From assembly GCA_905220665.1 (NCBI GenBank), contig CAJNAR010000162.1:248001-312000 (forward strand): 64,000 nucleotides of DNA, given 5' to 3'. Under the pieces are notes generated by a model. That model made no database searches. It was not told the origin of the DNA and was given only the letters and a program-made list of their open reading frames with translations. This DNA comes from Albugo candida (lineage: Eukaryota; Oomycota; Peronosporomycetes; Albuginales; Albuginaceae). This document shows positions 12,447 through 23,700 of the stretch, piece by piece. The translations under genes were made by a program, and so were the position numbers. Position 1 is the stretch's first letter; each line of letters begins with the position of its first letter.

Positions 12447-12767
12447 TCAAATCACACGACCAGCGGTTGCTTTGATGGATATCTCGATTAAACTTGAATT
12501 ATCCCCAGTTGTACGAAATTGCATGTTGTATCGGTGTTTTGGGAAGAAGTCAGATGCAGGGCCGAGTCCATTGGTGATGAGCACAAACAAATTTCTAATT
12601 TGACTTGTTGTCGTAATGAGGGCATACCGAAATGAGCAACTTTTTGTGGAGAAATGATCGCATTTTTTGTAAAGTATCATCAAGTACGTTTTCAAATTAG
12701 CGTTATTGCAGTATATACGATCAGACCGGCGTAAATTATAAAGTTGAACGGTTCGAACAAGCCACAT
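12447..12767 (-). CDS. Possible hypothetical protein (weak)
   Basis: Open frame of up to 106 residues that I do not recognise. An AG acceptor-like site within it (near 12600) suggests that only the C-terminal part (LITNGLGPASDFF onward) may be coding, with an upstream exon in another frame near 12690-12889. It lies between the small membrane protein and a dead clathrin fragment, so it could also be a remnant. I cannot support a function. Confidence 0.25.
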   Translation of the reverse strand: MWLVRTVQLYNLRRSDRIYCNNANLKTYLMILYKKCDHFSTKSCSFRYALITTTSQIRNLFVLITNGLGPASDFFPKHRYNMQFRTTGDNSSLIEISIKATAGRVI

Positions 12768-12989
12768 TCCGTTCGAGCTGTCTTGTTGGCGCTATTCAGA
12801 CATTTCATTGGTGTGAAATGCAGACTCCGCGACTTCAATGCTGTTACTTCTGAATAGTGGTACTTGCAATTGCTCCGCTGTGACTCCACGACTTTGACGA
12901 TTCATCATGAAAGTGTCTCAAAACTCTTGATAGATCTTTCAATGTCTCTTGCAGGTACCGATTTTGCTATACAACTGCGGAACATGGGC

Positions 12990-14940
12990 TACAAATCCTT
13001 CTTCATACAACTGATACTGCTCTCCGACTGCAATTTTGGCGATATCAGGACCGTCGAAATTGTCGAGTCGATTCACATAATCCATCACCTTTTCGGGTCC
13101 CGCTTTGATTGCCGTCAAAATGAGCAAGTTTTGTAAACGCACGCCGATTTGGCGATTCTTGAACATTTACATCTTGTTTCATGAGCACTTTGCCTCATAG
13201 ATCGAGATCTTGGCGTTCGACAAGATATCTTGCAAGATCTTTGAACAGACCATTATCAATTGTGACACGAATCAGAGCTTCATCGCATGCACCGCCAGCT
13301 CGACGATACGCCAGGAAAGCAAGTGCTGGGTCCATTTTCTCACAAAACTTGCCTACAACTTCAGAATCGTAAAACTGATTGTTTATCAAAAACTGTTGCG
13401 GCTCGCGATTCAACGTCACATATATCTTCCCAACAGCATTGTGCGTAGCTGTTTCGGTATTGCCTTGGGATACACGCGTTTCGAGCCAAGGTTGCAGCAG
13501 ACGTAATCGATTGCGGGTTTCCACTTGTTCTACCAGTTCGTCGACGGGACATTGTGGAATCTGATTCAAAAGACTTTTGATGTAATCCTCGTTGCAGTCC
13601 AAGTCCAGTAATTTCCCCACATTTTCTGAGGACTTACTTTGGTCACATACACCTCAATGTACCTGAGTAGATTGTTGGAGTACAAATATTGCGTGAGTTC
13701 TTCGATGAAATCATTCCGATCGCAAACGTGAATGAGCGGTCGAGGATCTTGTAATTTGGACTCTTAAGAAATCTTTGGCTTTGACGATATCGTACGCCGA
13801 AGAATCACGACAAACACGCTCCACTTCCTTGCATTGACCCATTTTCGTGGCTTCTTCAATGTACTTAAACCGAACTTCGGGATCTTGCGAGAAGTTCACA
13901 ATCGATCCGAGAAAGTAGTAAAATCCATCAAACGATTTGTATTTCTCAAATACTTCGATGAGTTCCTTGCCGCCAAGTTGTTCTGCGTATTTCGTGGCCA
14001 CTTGGACGACCACCTGAAGATTTTGATGCATGTTATGTGACATCAGAGTGTTAATCAATTCCATCGAAATTTCGCCAGTCAACGATCCAAAAGAAGTGAC
14101 ATTGAATTCATGATTGATCGCATGCGTGTTCACAATAACTCGTTTCACATCCGCCAGTTGGTGTAATGCTACAAAGCGCGTTGGAACAGTCCTGCTTTCC
14201 CACAAAGTACTGCAATTCTCGGTTTGTCGTAATGGGAGAACATGCTCGATAAGATAGCGTCTGCGACTTGAGGAGATCCTCCAAGCAAATTGATTTCCAG
14301 CAATCGCGTTTGAAGGTAGCCTTCATCCGGTCGATTGTCCTTGAGGGCTTCCAGTAAGAACGCTGTTGTCTCCTGTATACGATTCACTTGCATAACTATA
14401 TCTACAACAGCACTAACGTCAACGAAAAGACCGTTCTCGGCAGAGGCTAATTTCTGAGCGAAATCCAGTGCTCCTTGAGGATTTGCTCGGACAAGATTCT
14501 GAAGCATAAACGTGTAATCGCATCGATAGTTCGTCTGGATCGCGTACGCGACAATCTTTTCGAATTCACCACGTTGCACGAAATAATTGATCACTTTTTC
14601 GGGCACTTGAGCACGGAGATAGACAGACAGTGCCATTGTCGTATCGGACTGGAGCAACCAGATCGCCCAGCTCTTCGGAGCATTCCAATTTATCTCCAGA
14701 CAACCATTTCTGTAATAGCTGGCCACGACCTGCATCAAGAAGGGCCGAGCAAGCTTCAGTGATTCCAGTTGTTGAGAGTGCCTCTTTCTAAAAGTACACG
14801 GAAATATTGAAGAATCGGTTCCAGTTGTCCCGGTGGAGGTGGCATTTGTTGGAAGCGTTGAATTGTTTGTGGTGTACGCAGAGCTCTTTGTGGAGATGCT
14901 GCAGCAAGAGGCGCTGCACCTTGAACATTGTTCATAGTCA
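12990..14940 (-). pseudogene. Clathrin heavy chain pseudogene, middle fragment
   Basis: Degraded copy of the clathrin heavy chain, matching about residues 395-985 of the ~1675-residue family (linker, distal leg and knee), for example [13 protein letters not shown], [33 protein letters not shown] text. The match needs several frame changes: near 14757 (single-base loss), between 14169 and 14205, and around 13711-13750. An in-frame TGA at 13195-13197 replaces the Trp after DLDL, and about 70 family residues are then missing before [11 protein letters not shown]. Homology starts abruptly at NNVQGAA and ends abruptly at YEEGF. The N-terminal beta-propeller and the C-terminal third are absent here. 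The text closely resembles oomycete clathrin. A functional gene must exist elsewhere. Confidence 0.88.
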
Positions 14941-15429
14941 TGAATCGGTAGAATTCCGTGAAAGAGAAATTAGGGGAAAGAGGCACCAAATGAATACCAT
15001 CGCGTTCGAGATCAAATTTTGTGGGCACATGAGATATTTCTTCTTCTGAATTATACTGTTCCTAGTAGATTGATACGATGAATAACTAATTCGTACGGTG
15101 ATACAAAGAGTAGAAACGTCCAAATTCTTCCACTTGTCATATTCCTTGTCAAACATTTGTTAGCGTTTGCCATCGTTCCCAGAGTTGATACTTGGAGTAA
15201 GAGATATACAAAACACGATCCTTTGTAGTCATTCGCGCAGCAATAGGATCTGTAAATGATGTGAAAATCTGTCCATCCAATTTTGGGGTCCAGAAAATGG
15301 TACAAACCCATTGTGTGAGCTACTTCTACTCAAAGTATGATCCGATTCTGTAGAAAGAAGCGACTTACGGTGCGGTCGAGTCAACCGGCTCATCTCCGAA
15401 AAGTAGTCCACGCATTCAGAATCAGAAAT
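14941..15429. other. Flank between two pseudogene fragments
   Basis: About 490 bp upstream (in the minus-strand sense) of the clathrin fragment. The expected terminal beta-propeller of clathrin is not readable here in any frame. I see nothing else recognisable. Confidence 0.4.
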
Positions 15430-15850
15430 TGAGACTGAAAAGCCGAATCAGAACCTGAAAATGAAATCGAAGAAGCAGAAGATGATCATGAAGAGGCTGT
15501 ATCAGATTCTGAATCTGACCATGATAGAGATGATACGTTCGCCGTCCACAAGCGGTACAAAGCGAGGAATTGTGGGGATCGGTCAAGAGAAACTCCGTCA
15601 ATATGAGTTACAAAAGCGACGGTACTACTATGCGATCGTATCATACGATTCAATGAAAACAGCAATAGTAATCTCTCAATGCGATCAAATGGACTACGAG
15701 GCATCTCCAAATGTGCTGGATGTCCGATTCGTACCGATTGACATGCAATTCACCAACTCAACCAAAGAATGCTGTCAAATCACGATGCGGATTGAGAGCG
15801 CTGGTTCGAAGTATTGTACGGCATTGCAGATAGCCAACTGATAAATGTTG
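15430..15850 (+). pseudogene. ESF1/NUC153-like pseudogene fragment
   Basis: A remnant of an ESF1-type nucleolar protein, which in living genes acts in early 18S rRNA processing. An acidic run (EIEEAEDDHEEAVSDSESD) is read in one frame up to about 15580. A different frame then gives KLRQYELQKRRYYYAIVSYD, MDYEASPNVLDVRFVPIDM and the text between, which matches the conserved ESF1 core (Arg/Lys-Leu-Arg-x-Tyr-Glu, YYYAVV, CDGMEFE, LDLRFVPDDM). The region between the two pieces, where the long RRM-like part of ESF1 should be, is missing, and the frame stops shortly after at 15841. It is therefore a truncated, frame-shifted fragment, not a gene. Confidence 0.75.
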
Positions 15851-16362
15851 TTGTGAAGCAAGATCACCACGAAACGAGGCTCCGATGTGTCATGTTCCTG
15901 CTGTGGTCCGACAAGGTTGCCAGTCACAGAAGCTTGGAATCTTGAAAAACACAAGTGAGGACCTTTGACATCGATCAATACTGTATTTTCTACACCATTG
16001 ATATACTATGACGTATTCGCTAGAAGAGCCATACCCATCTCCGTCCCGTGGAAAGCCTTTCCTACGTCTGACCAGTTTATTGGTATGTGCAGTTAACAAA
16101 GTTCGAGAAGTGCATATGTCGCATATCGATGAATCTTGCAAACGAGTTAATGTTCAATATTGCTTTTTAGCTTCTATGTGGATGCACTTTGAGCACCAAG
16201 AACGCGTTTCAATGACCAGATGCTCTTAGAGAGAGACGTATGTGCTTTATCTATTCTAAGAAAACCTGAAACTGATTGATAACCTACCTTACAGTATGCT
16301 CCTGCTAAAATCCCGCGCATTCTACATTATCTAGCTTATGCGGGATAGCTTCGTTCGAAATA
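15851..16362. other. Non-coding stretch before tandem repeat
   Basis: About 510 bp with only short frames. I see nothing recognisable. Confidence 0.4.
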
Positions 16363-16652
16363 GGTGACTAGCTTCACCGCGCACAGGTGATTGGAGGATT
16401 GAATGTTGTCAGAACGGAAATTGCAGGTATTTTGCTCAACTTTAAAATGTTCAATTTCGTCGGATCGAAAAAGGAATGGGAATGAATATCGATCCGTCTA
16501 TAAATAATGGAGGTTGATGGGTGACTAGCTTCACCGTGCACAGGTGATTGGAGGATTGAATGTTGTCAGAACGGAAAGAGCAGGTATTTTGCTCAACTTT
16601 TAAACTTTTCAATTTCGTCGGATCGCAAAAGGAATGGGTATGAATATCGATC
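16363..16652. repeat. Imperfect tandem duplication, period 157 bp
   Basis: Two direct copies (16363-16494 and 16520-16652, about 132 bp each) repeat with a 157 bp period and differ at only a few positions. Both copies begin with the perfect 5-bp inverted repeat GGTGA-ctagct-TCACC and end with GAATATCGATC. The second copy ends 62 bp before the ATG of a small secreted-protein gene, so the duplication is likely part of its promoter region. Confidence 0.9.
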
Positions 16653-16714
16653 TGCGTTTCATATCATATTTCATTTTTCAAATCAACTAGAAGAGCTCCG
16701 ACAAGAACAATTCG

Positions 16715-17059
16715 ATGGCAACTCAGCGTGTGTGGTATACTGCGATTATGCATCTGATCTTCCTGTTTTGGTTTGATTGTCTGTCCGTTGAGTGTCTAGA
16801 TCGAATTACGGATTGGTGCCTTACATTCAATCCAGAAGTGAATTCTCTTTATGCCACTAATTGCTATGAAGCATTACTACATATAGTAGATGGTCCTCAA
16901 TTTGTAGAAAACTACGCAATTTTTCAACTTAGATTCACTATCCAAGACAATCAATTGCATCCACGAATATTCGAATTGGCGAGAGCGTTAACGGTTCCGA
17001 ATGGGATATGCGATAAGGCTACTATGGCACCAGGTCCTTGTGCAGGCATTGAAGGGTAG
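16715..17059 (+). CDS. Small secreted cysteine-containing protein, candidate effector
   Basis: A 114-residue protein with a hydrophobic N-terminal segment (residues 8-26, YTAIMHLIFLFWFDCLSV) that reads as a signal peptide, cleaved probably near residues 22-28. The mature part has Cys at about 27, 35, 50, 99 and 109, which could form disulfides. There is no RXLR, CRN or other motif that I recognise. The stop directly follows a GTAGAA that could also be a splice donor, so more exons are possible. It stands alone in a gene-poor island of pseudogenes and retroelement debris, a common setting for fast-evolving secreted proteins of plant-pathogenic oomycetes. The effector role is inference. Confidence 0.55.
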   Translation: MATQRVWYTAIMHLIFLFWFDCLSVECLDRITDWCLTFNPEVNSLYATNCYEALLHIVDGPQFVENYAIFQLRFTIQDNQLHPRIFELARALTVPNGICDKATMAPGPCAGIEG

Positions 17060-18280
17060 AATAGAGTTGAGTCGAATGAGCTCTCCGCTGGCGATTGCAA
17101 TTCTTCATGCATACATATAACAGTAAATACTATCCTTTGTTACTTGCTAGACTTCCAAGCGAGCTAACACGACATGTGTCACTCTCTGGTATCCTATTAT
17201 GCTGAGAAAAGTTGTCTCGCTCAATATCCCTATTCAAGCTCCCGTGAAACGTCTTCTACTTTCGCTGCGTAGCAAGACATGCTTGTCCATACCGATGCAT
17301 CCACATATCCTTCATATGTTATATAGCACCTCTCTTCAGCGGTGTCTTAATGAGTCCCTGACCCAACGTTGTCGAAGTCGCCTCAAAGAGTATGTTCCTA
17401 CAAATTAGGTACCCTTGACATGCATAACGTATAGCAGGGAATACACTTATGGCGGGTACAGGAACATCACAATGGTACAAAATATATATATACGAAGTTT
17501 ACAATCCTGTTCATGTGGAGACGCCGAAATCTGCATACATGTCTTACCTGTGATGCTCAAAGTCTTACGCGTGCCTCGAGAGCAGTACTCTGGCAAAAGT
17601 CCCTCGTTGATTCTAAGGTTGGTTCTACATACCTGCAATATTCTATTGTTGCAGGTTTTCTGCTTGTAGTTTTCATCTAGCACCAGGTCAATCTACACGA
17701 AAAGTCACACTACAATAAAAGAACGCTACTCAATCGTAAGATACAGTATGAGCTGTCTGACTATGAGTTACATTCGGATTGTCGTGAAATCGACTCTCCA
17801 GATGAAAATGGGAGAGCATTAACTGTCCTGATTCATGCAGCAGAATACTCTTTGGCTTGAGGCCTCATATTAAAATCCGAGCAAATGTAAATACTCCTAC
17901 GCGACAAACACTTCAGCCGCAAAAAGACTCTCCTCTAAACGATGATTCCCCTGATGACGAAGTAGTTGGAGAAAGCGGCGTCCAGCACAGTACTACGCAC
18001 CCAGCTTGTATCAGAAATTGATTATATTTCTTTATTTTTGATTTTCTATGCGCATACTATACCGCCTACAAACCCCGCAATCAATGCGCTACATACAGCA
18101 ACAGGCAAATGCTTTTGCATCCGTTTACCAAGAAATCCGTTCATTTCACTGATTCGTGAAACGTTATCACAAAAAACGAAATAGCTATTTACAGAAATGA
18201 GCAGCACCATGATGTATTCTCGAAAATGCAACTATTTCTCAGTCTACTTGCTGTCTGAGCTTGATAGATTACACGACAGC
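17060..18280. other. Gene-poor stretch with traces of coding-like sequence
   Basis: No intact gene is visible over 1.2 kb. Two plus-strand pieces look coding by composition: about 17735-17848 (ELSDYELHSDCREIDSPDEN) and, in another frame, 17856-18023 (QKDSPLNDDSPDDEVVGESG). They are separated by a stop and a frame change. A minus-strand 61-residue frame at 18046-18231 has a hydrophobic start and end but no other support. These may be decayed gene pieces or missed exons. Confidence 0.3.
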
Positions 18281-19310
18281 CTAGTACTTATAGTTGGCGC
18301 CATACGGGTTGCTCTTTCCCATTCCATTGCTCATAGAGGCTCCCATATTCATTCCCACTGCCGGTTGCATTCCCATCGCCATATTCGGGTGCATGGCGTA
18401 TCCGCCGTATGGAGTGCTTGGATCATTATATGCAGTCGCCGCAATGGCCATCATCTGAGGCATCGCTCCGGTCAATCCGTACGCAGTGTCCATATCTGGA
18501 TTCACATCCACGCTCTGTTCCTGTTGTACGCTGGTTCATTCATCCAAAGCATTTACTTTATCATTGAGATTCTTCACAAATTGGATCATGTACGGCATCA
18601 CGAAATCAGTGTATCCATTACGCCACGCTAACTCCATCATCACAACATCCGGCTTGATCAAAGCGTAACACGTGAAAAGCGTCCCATAGAAACATTCGCG
18701 ATCATGCACAGATACGAAAAACCGGAGAATGTCTTCAGCAAGTTCGGGGTCTTCTGAATCAGCGGCTGTGTCGATGCAATCTTTATACATTTTTTCGGCT
18801 TTCGACAGCTTCACTGCGTTTCGAGCGTTTGTTCTTTCGGTACAAATACGAGAAATACGACAAAATTCCAAAAGACCGTGTTTTTCCAATTTTTAAGCTT
18901 AAGCAATATGGTCAAAGTTGTCGTACACATTGATGGAATCGCGGATTCCTTGGTAGTCTTCTTCGTCGACAAGCACTTTATTGAGCGCCTCATTCACAGC
19001 CGAAAGGTTTTCCTTTGCCCATCTTTCAAATACTCGACAACCAGAGGTAGATTCTTGGATTTTCGTAGCTGGTGAACGACTCGAGCATGATCAAGATTAG
19101 GCGTCAATACTTGCAGGAATCGAGTCAGCTCTAAAGGATGTTGTTCCAAATAGAATTGAACTGCTTTGTAGTGGATTTGTTGATTGCGAACTTTCTGAAT
19201 GCAGTCGAGCAATCCACGCAGGAAAGTAATGATATGTAGAATAGACGAGTGGCCATCATAAACGACAGCAGTAAGCAAGGTGGGGTATGTCACTTTTTCA
19301 AACTGACATA
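18281..19310 (-). pseudogene. Clathrin heavy chain pseudogene, C-terminal fragment
   Basis: This matches the last ~235 residues of clathrin heavy chain (proximal leg and trimerisation region). Recognisable pieces are [70 protein letters not shown], and a Met/Gly/Pro-rich tail. A 95-bp GT-AG intron near 19215-19287 is still readable. Lesions are explicit: a frameshift near 19012, two in-frame TAA codons (18899-18901 and 18893-18895) where the family has L-A-Q, and an in-frame TGA at 18536-18538 between NALDE and TSVQQ. Homology stops near 19310, about 200 bp from the retroelement. On this strand the C-terminal fragment lies upstream of the middle fragment, which is the wrong order for one gene. 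Confidence 0.88.
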
Positions 19311-19519
19311 AATTCCCGGGACCCGGGCAATATGCCATTATCCTTTCCCCATATGATCCTCTGCTCTGCAGAAATACTTTTGTCGTATGACAGAAAAAAT
19401 ATATAGTTACTGTATGCAAATAAGTGCTTAAGCGTACTCCAACCATTCCTACGTGATGAAAGATTTATCAAATCGCAACTGTAGGATGAGATAATCGCTA
19501 TTTCATTGGCACGGCGCAT

Positions 19520-22500
19520 TCATTTTGTTACCATACGTTTATTACTTGCTGTAAGGACTTCCGGAGGTCTCTCCGTTATCCACGTTAACTCCTGGTGAAG
19601 ATTACAGGGGTTGGACATCTTCTTTATGATTCGATCTTTCGCCTTCAATTTGCAATACTGACGCACAAGCGCAGGCACATCCTCCGTTAAATTTTCTACA
19701 AACAAGCTATCACGTTTCTTCCGCGTTTGACAACACTTTCCATTTGCTAAGTGCAATGTCGGTTTGTGCATTCGGTGAGCTTTTATTCGCTCATGACATG
19801 GCCCTCGCTGTTGTGAGCAATCACCTTCAACAAATTTCCAGTAAAATTCAGGTCGCTTTCAGCATGAAATTCCAGATGGGACAGATGTACCTCACCTGTA
19901 TCTTGTGTGACCAGATTTCGGATCTCGAAAACCCAGTCAGAGATTGCCCAGGTTACTTGGGCTGATGCATTCGATTTCGTCGAGTTTGTTATGGGTCTCC
20001 ACCGACACGTCGTTCTCCAAAATCAAACTCTACTTGTTTCGTCGTTTGCTTCTTTGCCATGTCCACTCTATTCTTTTCTCTCGATTTGTTTCAAGATACC
20101 GACCTTCGCCTGTGTAGTGCATCCAAACTCCCCTTCGTATTATTACGTGGTCTTTTTCATATTCCTTATCTCGTGGAGAGCTGTCGCCGTTCCAAGTTTG
20201 TAGAATCCTAGCTTTTTCTATCGAAAGGTTGCATCGGAGGCAACCCAGTCACAGCTTTTAATTGGACTTTCATCATCAAGTGACGTGAATGATGCTATAT
20301 CAAAAATAAGCTGTATCAAAGTGGTGATTTTGTTCCACTTGTCTAGTTGCATCCTCCATTCGCTCAGCATTGATCTTGTACATTTCAGGACCTCTTTGTT
20401 CGCTCTTTCAGCCTTACCATATGCCCACGGGCATCGCGGCGTGGTGAAGTGTACTGTCCCCAGTATTCTTTACAATTCACGGAAGAGGTCCGTCTTGAAA
20501 TAGGTAACTTGGTCTGGAACCCATGTGTGACATACACCTAAATTTGTCAACCATTTCATCAAACAATCTGCGGCTATCATTGAGTCTGCTGAGGTTGTTG
20601 GCATTAACGTACTCGGGAGTATCGTTCATCAGATACAAATAGTCGAAATGTATTATCTCATGGAGTCAGATCGCACGAAAAGCTTCTCCCAGCAGTATCT
20701 ACACATGGTTTGGCTCAGTACTCGAGCAATGCAAGCATGTTTCCATAAAAGCATTGATGTATTTCTTCATGATGGTCGACCAGACATACTCCACAACTGT
20801 AATGGGCTACCGCACAATCGAATGCACAAATCAGTCGCTCTTGAGAAAAGGTACATACGTGCTGTCCCTTTTCCACCATAGGCCATCCTTCTCTTCATAA
20901 GATGTGAGTTTTGATGGTGTAAATTGGTGTTGAATCTCTTTGGTCTCTTTCGGAGTCGACCATTATATATCAACGTCGAGTATTCGGGAGATAATCGGGT
21001 CAGACTGTACAATTGCACAAATAGAAGCACGCGTTGCTCACCAACCGGATAATAAAGCTGCCCAGACATTTGTTGCCCCAGCAATTTCGTTAGTGCGGTA
21101 CTTCAATCCCATTGGAATATGTAGCGTAGCGCTGTAATGTGGCAATGTAGACCGCATGAGGATCAAACATGAACTTTAGACTGCGGTGAACCGTATAGAG
21201 ATGAAAGCCTTGTTGTATGTGCAATAGATAACCAGCACGCTTGCACGCCTCGACAACAGTGGTGCGATGTTTTTTGTGAGCCTGCGAAGGTTCCACTAGA
21301 AACATGAGAGGCTGATGCTCCATGCCCGCAAGTGAGCGCATTCTTTGATCCACTGGTATTTGTGTGGCAATGTGGCTTCTTAGAAGTGGAGAAGACAGTG
21401 ATTTTCTTTGTCAGCCCATCCGATCTCGATGGGGACGATTCTTCCTACGGTGCGACCATCAGCTGCTGCAATCACAATCTATTCCATCGGAGCTAGCAGT
21501 GGCGGGATAACTTCAGCATAGCCCGGTACGAAGTTTCGCATCCGATTTGCTTCGCAGATCAATTGCTTCAATTCATGGATCTGAAAGTTCAATTAAAGCT
21601 TGTATTCTCTCAAGATTTTGTCGAAAGCCGTCAACAGAAACAAACTTTCCACATCAAAGCATATCGTGCTTCCAAGATTAAGGCTTCCTTATCCGACTGC
21701 GTGTCTTTAAGCAAGTCATCAATCTAAACGAGGAGGCCCCTGTACAACGATTGTTCAAACAAGTGCTGTACCGAAATACGCAACACTATCGCTGCCGCTC
21801 ATCAACACTTGTGTAGATGTGTATTTCACCACCCATCGAAATAGATCATATTCTTGCGATTCGGTTGTGAGAGGGAATTGCCAGTATCCGGTGAAAAAAT
21901 ACAGCGATAAAAGCACTTGGAGCCGTGAAAGTACTCATTAACGACTTTGAGAATGGGCATTGGCCATAACAAATGCTCAGTACGTTCGTTGACTTGCATC
22001 ACATCGACTGTCATTCGGTGCTGATTTACTTGAAAACTTTTGAATGCCAGAGATGATGGAATCAGCGGAGCTTTAAATTTATAATCAAGACCAGCTGCTT
22101 TCAGTTCTTTGACGTGATGCTTGTGCTCATATCAACTAACATGGACTGCAATTTTTCCGCACTTCTTGTGGTCATCGATCGCCTCTTCGATTTTGCATTC
22201 TAGAACTTGTTTCACTTGTTCCCAATTGGCGTGTTCTTGGTCAGCATTTAGTGTTCCACTACCAGGAATAAGGTCAAACTCGGCTTCGTCGTGATTTTGC
22301 CCGGAGTTTAATACAGATGGCCTGTACACATGGGATTCGGCTCCCTTGTCTGCTTCATGGACGCAAATCGTTTCTTTGTATGATGTCGTATGCTCGTATC
22401 TGTTCTAAAAATCGAGGACAGGATTGATTTTCTGAACTTGGCGTAGGAGTTCATCCGGTGTATCGCCCAATGTCGTCATCACATCCTGACCCAGCAGCGA

Positions 22501-23700
22501 ATCTCCTAGGCCATTAGGAAGGTCTGACGGAAGAAAATACAGCAGGACAGCTTCAAGGAGAGTCCGAAGCTGCTTCTATCAGAAATTGGTGCATTTCGAC
22601 GTATCCTTGAACCGGCGTGATATCATCAACAGGCTTTTCAGAGTCATACATGTAACGTTGCGCTTATGCGAACTCTTCCAACTTTTCATATGGTTGTCAA
22701 ATAGCTTTGAAGCTTGATCGTTCTTGACGTCAGAAAAACTGGATTCGCACGACAGGCAAGCTGGGTTGAGCTTGGTTCCTGAATCAACAGTATCACCCCG
22801 AGTACCTATTCTATCTTGCCGAGGCGAGTCGAATCTTTCCGATGATTTTTGGATATCGAATGCTCGTTTTTTGGTGGTACTTTACCGCCCAACTTCACGT
22901 AGAAAGAGGCTTTTGTCGATCATTCCAACCTGTAGTATCGGTCCTCCGTACCTTTGGAAGGACATAGCATGCTCCTTAACAATCCCAAGCAAGCAGTGGA
23001 TATAATCTGTAGGTCTCATTGCCCTGCAGCTTGTTTCACTTTTGATCGTTTCCTTAAACAAAGCGGGACGAAGAAAGGCTATGTAATACTTCACATATGC
23101 TTTTGGCTCTTCTTGATCAAATTTTTCCATGTTTTAGTTGCCGAGGATGTTTATAAAGTCTTGGACCAGTGCGATACTTTAGATCCCCATTCGTATTCGT
23201 CTTCATTTAATATTTTTTCATTGTCTAGTTCAACGCTGCGATTCTTGTCATGTCGCAGTTCTTCGCCTCCAAAAAAATCTGTAGCCGTCGTTCCTCGAGA
23301 ATTACTGAATGATCACATTGCGATTCGTGACGTAGATTGTTACTCTTGTCTTATGCTCGATACAGAAACCCACTGGCATCCTACAAACACTGTTACTAAG
23401 CCTCCTTGAGGAGCAGAAGAGAACTATCGCGCCTATTATGCATTTGCATCGCTCTTCTCTAGATGAAACACTTAGAAACGGATTCAAGTGCATACGCAAG
23501 GGCATTAGCCGCAGCGAGAATTTTCGATAACGCAAATGCAGACAGGTTGAAGGAAAATCACGGTTGTCACCTCAAAGGGTTTCTCGGTAAATTGCAGTTC
23601 GTGGTATATCTGTCCCATCCGGCTCCCGTCGAACCTTCCCTGCGGTGTGACCAAGGATGTCATTTCTCATTTCCTCGTGTTTCGTTCAAATAGCCCCAAT
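19520..23700 (-). mobile_element. Decayed Ty3/gypsy-type retroelement with chromodomain
   Basis: Minus-strand remains of a pol polyprotein in the gypsy order, read with many stops and frame changes. Reverse transcriptase is at about 21600-22070 (MTVDVMQVNERTEHLLWPMP, then GSKCF). RNase H is at about 21090-21350 (GFHLYTVHRSLKFMFDPHAV). The integrase zinc-binding and core region lies at about 20300-20900. The integrase C-terminal part is near 19810-19900 (VHLSHLEFHAESDLNFTGNL). The tail of a chromodomain is near 19630-19700 (ENLTEDVPALVRQY). Probable gag/protease debris fills 22100-23700. I could not find LTRs, so the boundaries are approximate. Integrase downstream of RNase H, plus a chromodomain, fits the chromovirus-like branch. 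It cannot be autonomous. Confidence 0.85.

Noticed and set aside
18046..18231. A 61-residue minus-strand frame with leader-like and tail hydrophobic parts
   Set aside because: It is too short and unsupported in a debris region, so I did not list it as a gene.
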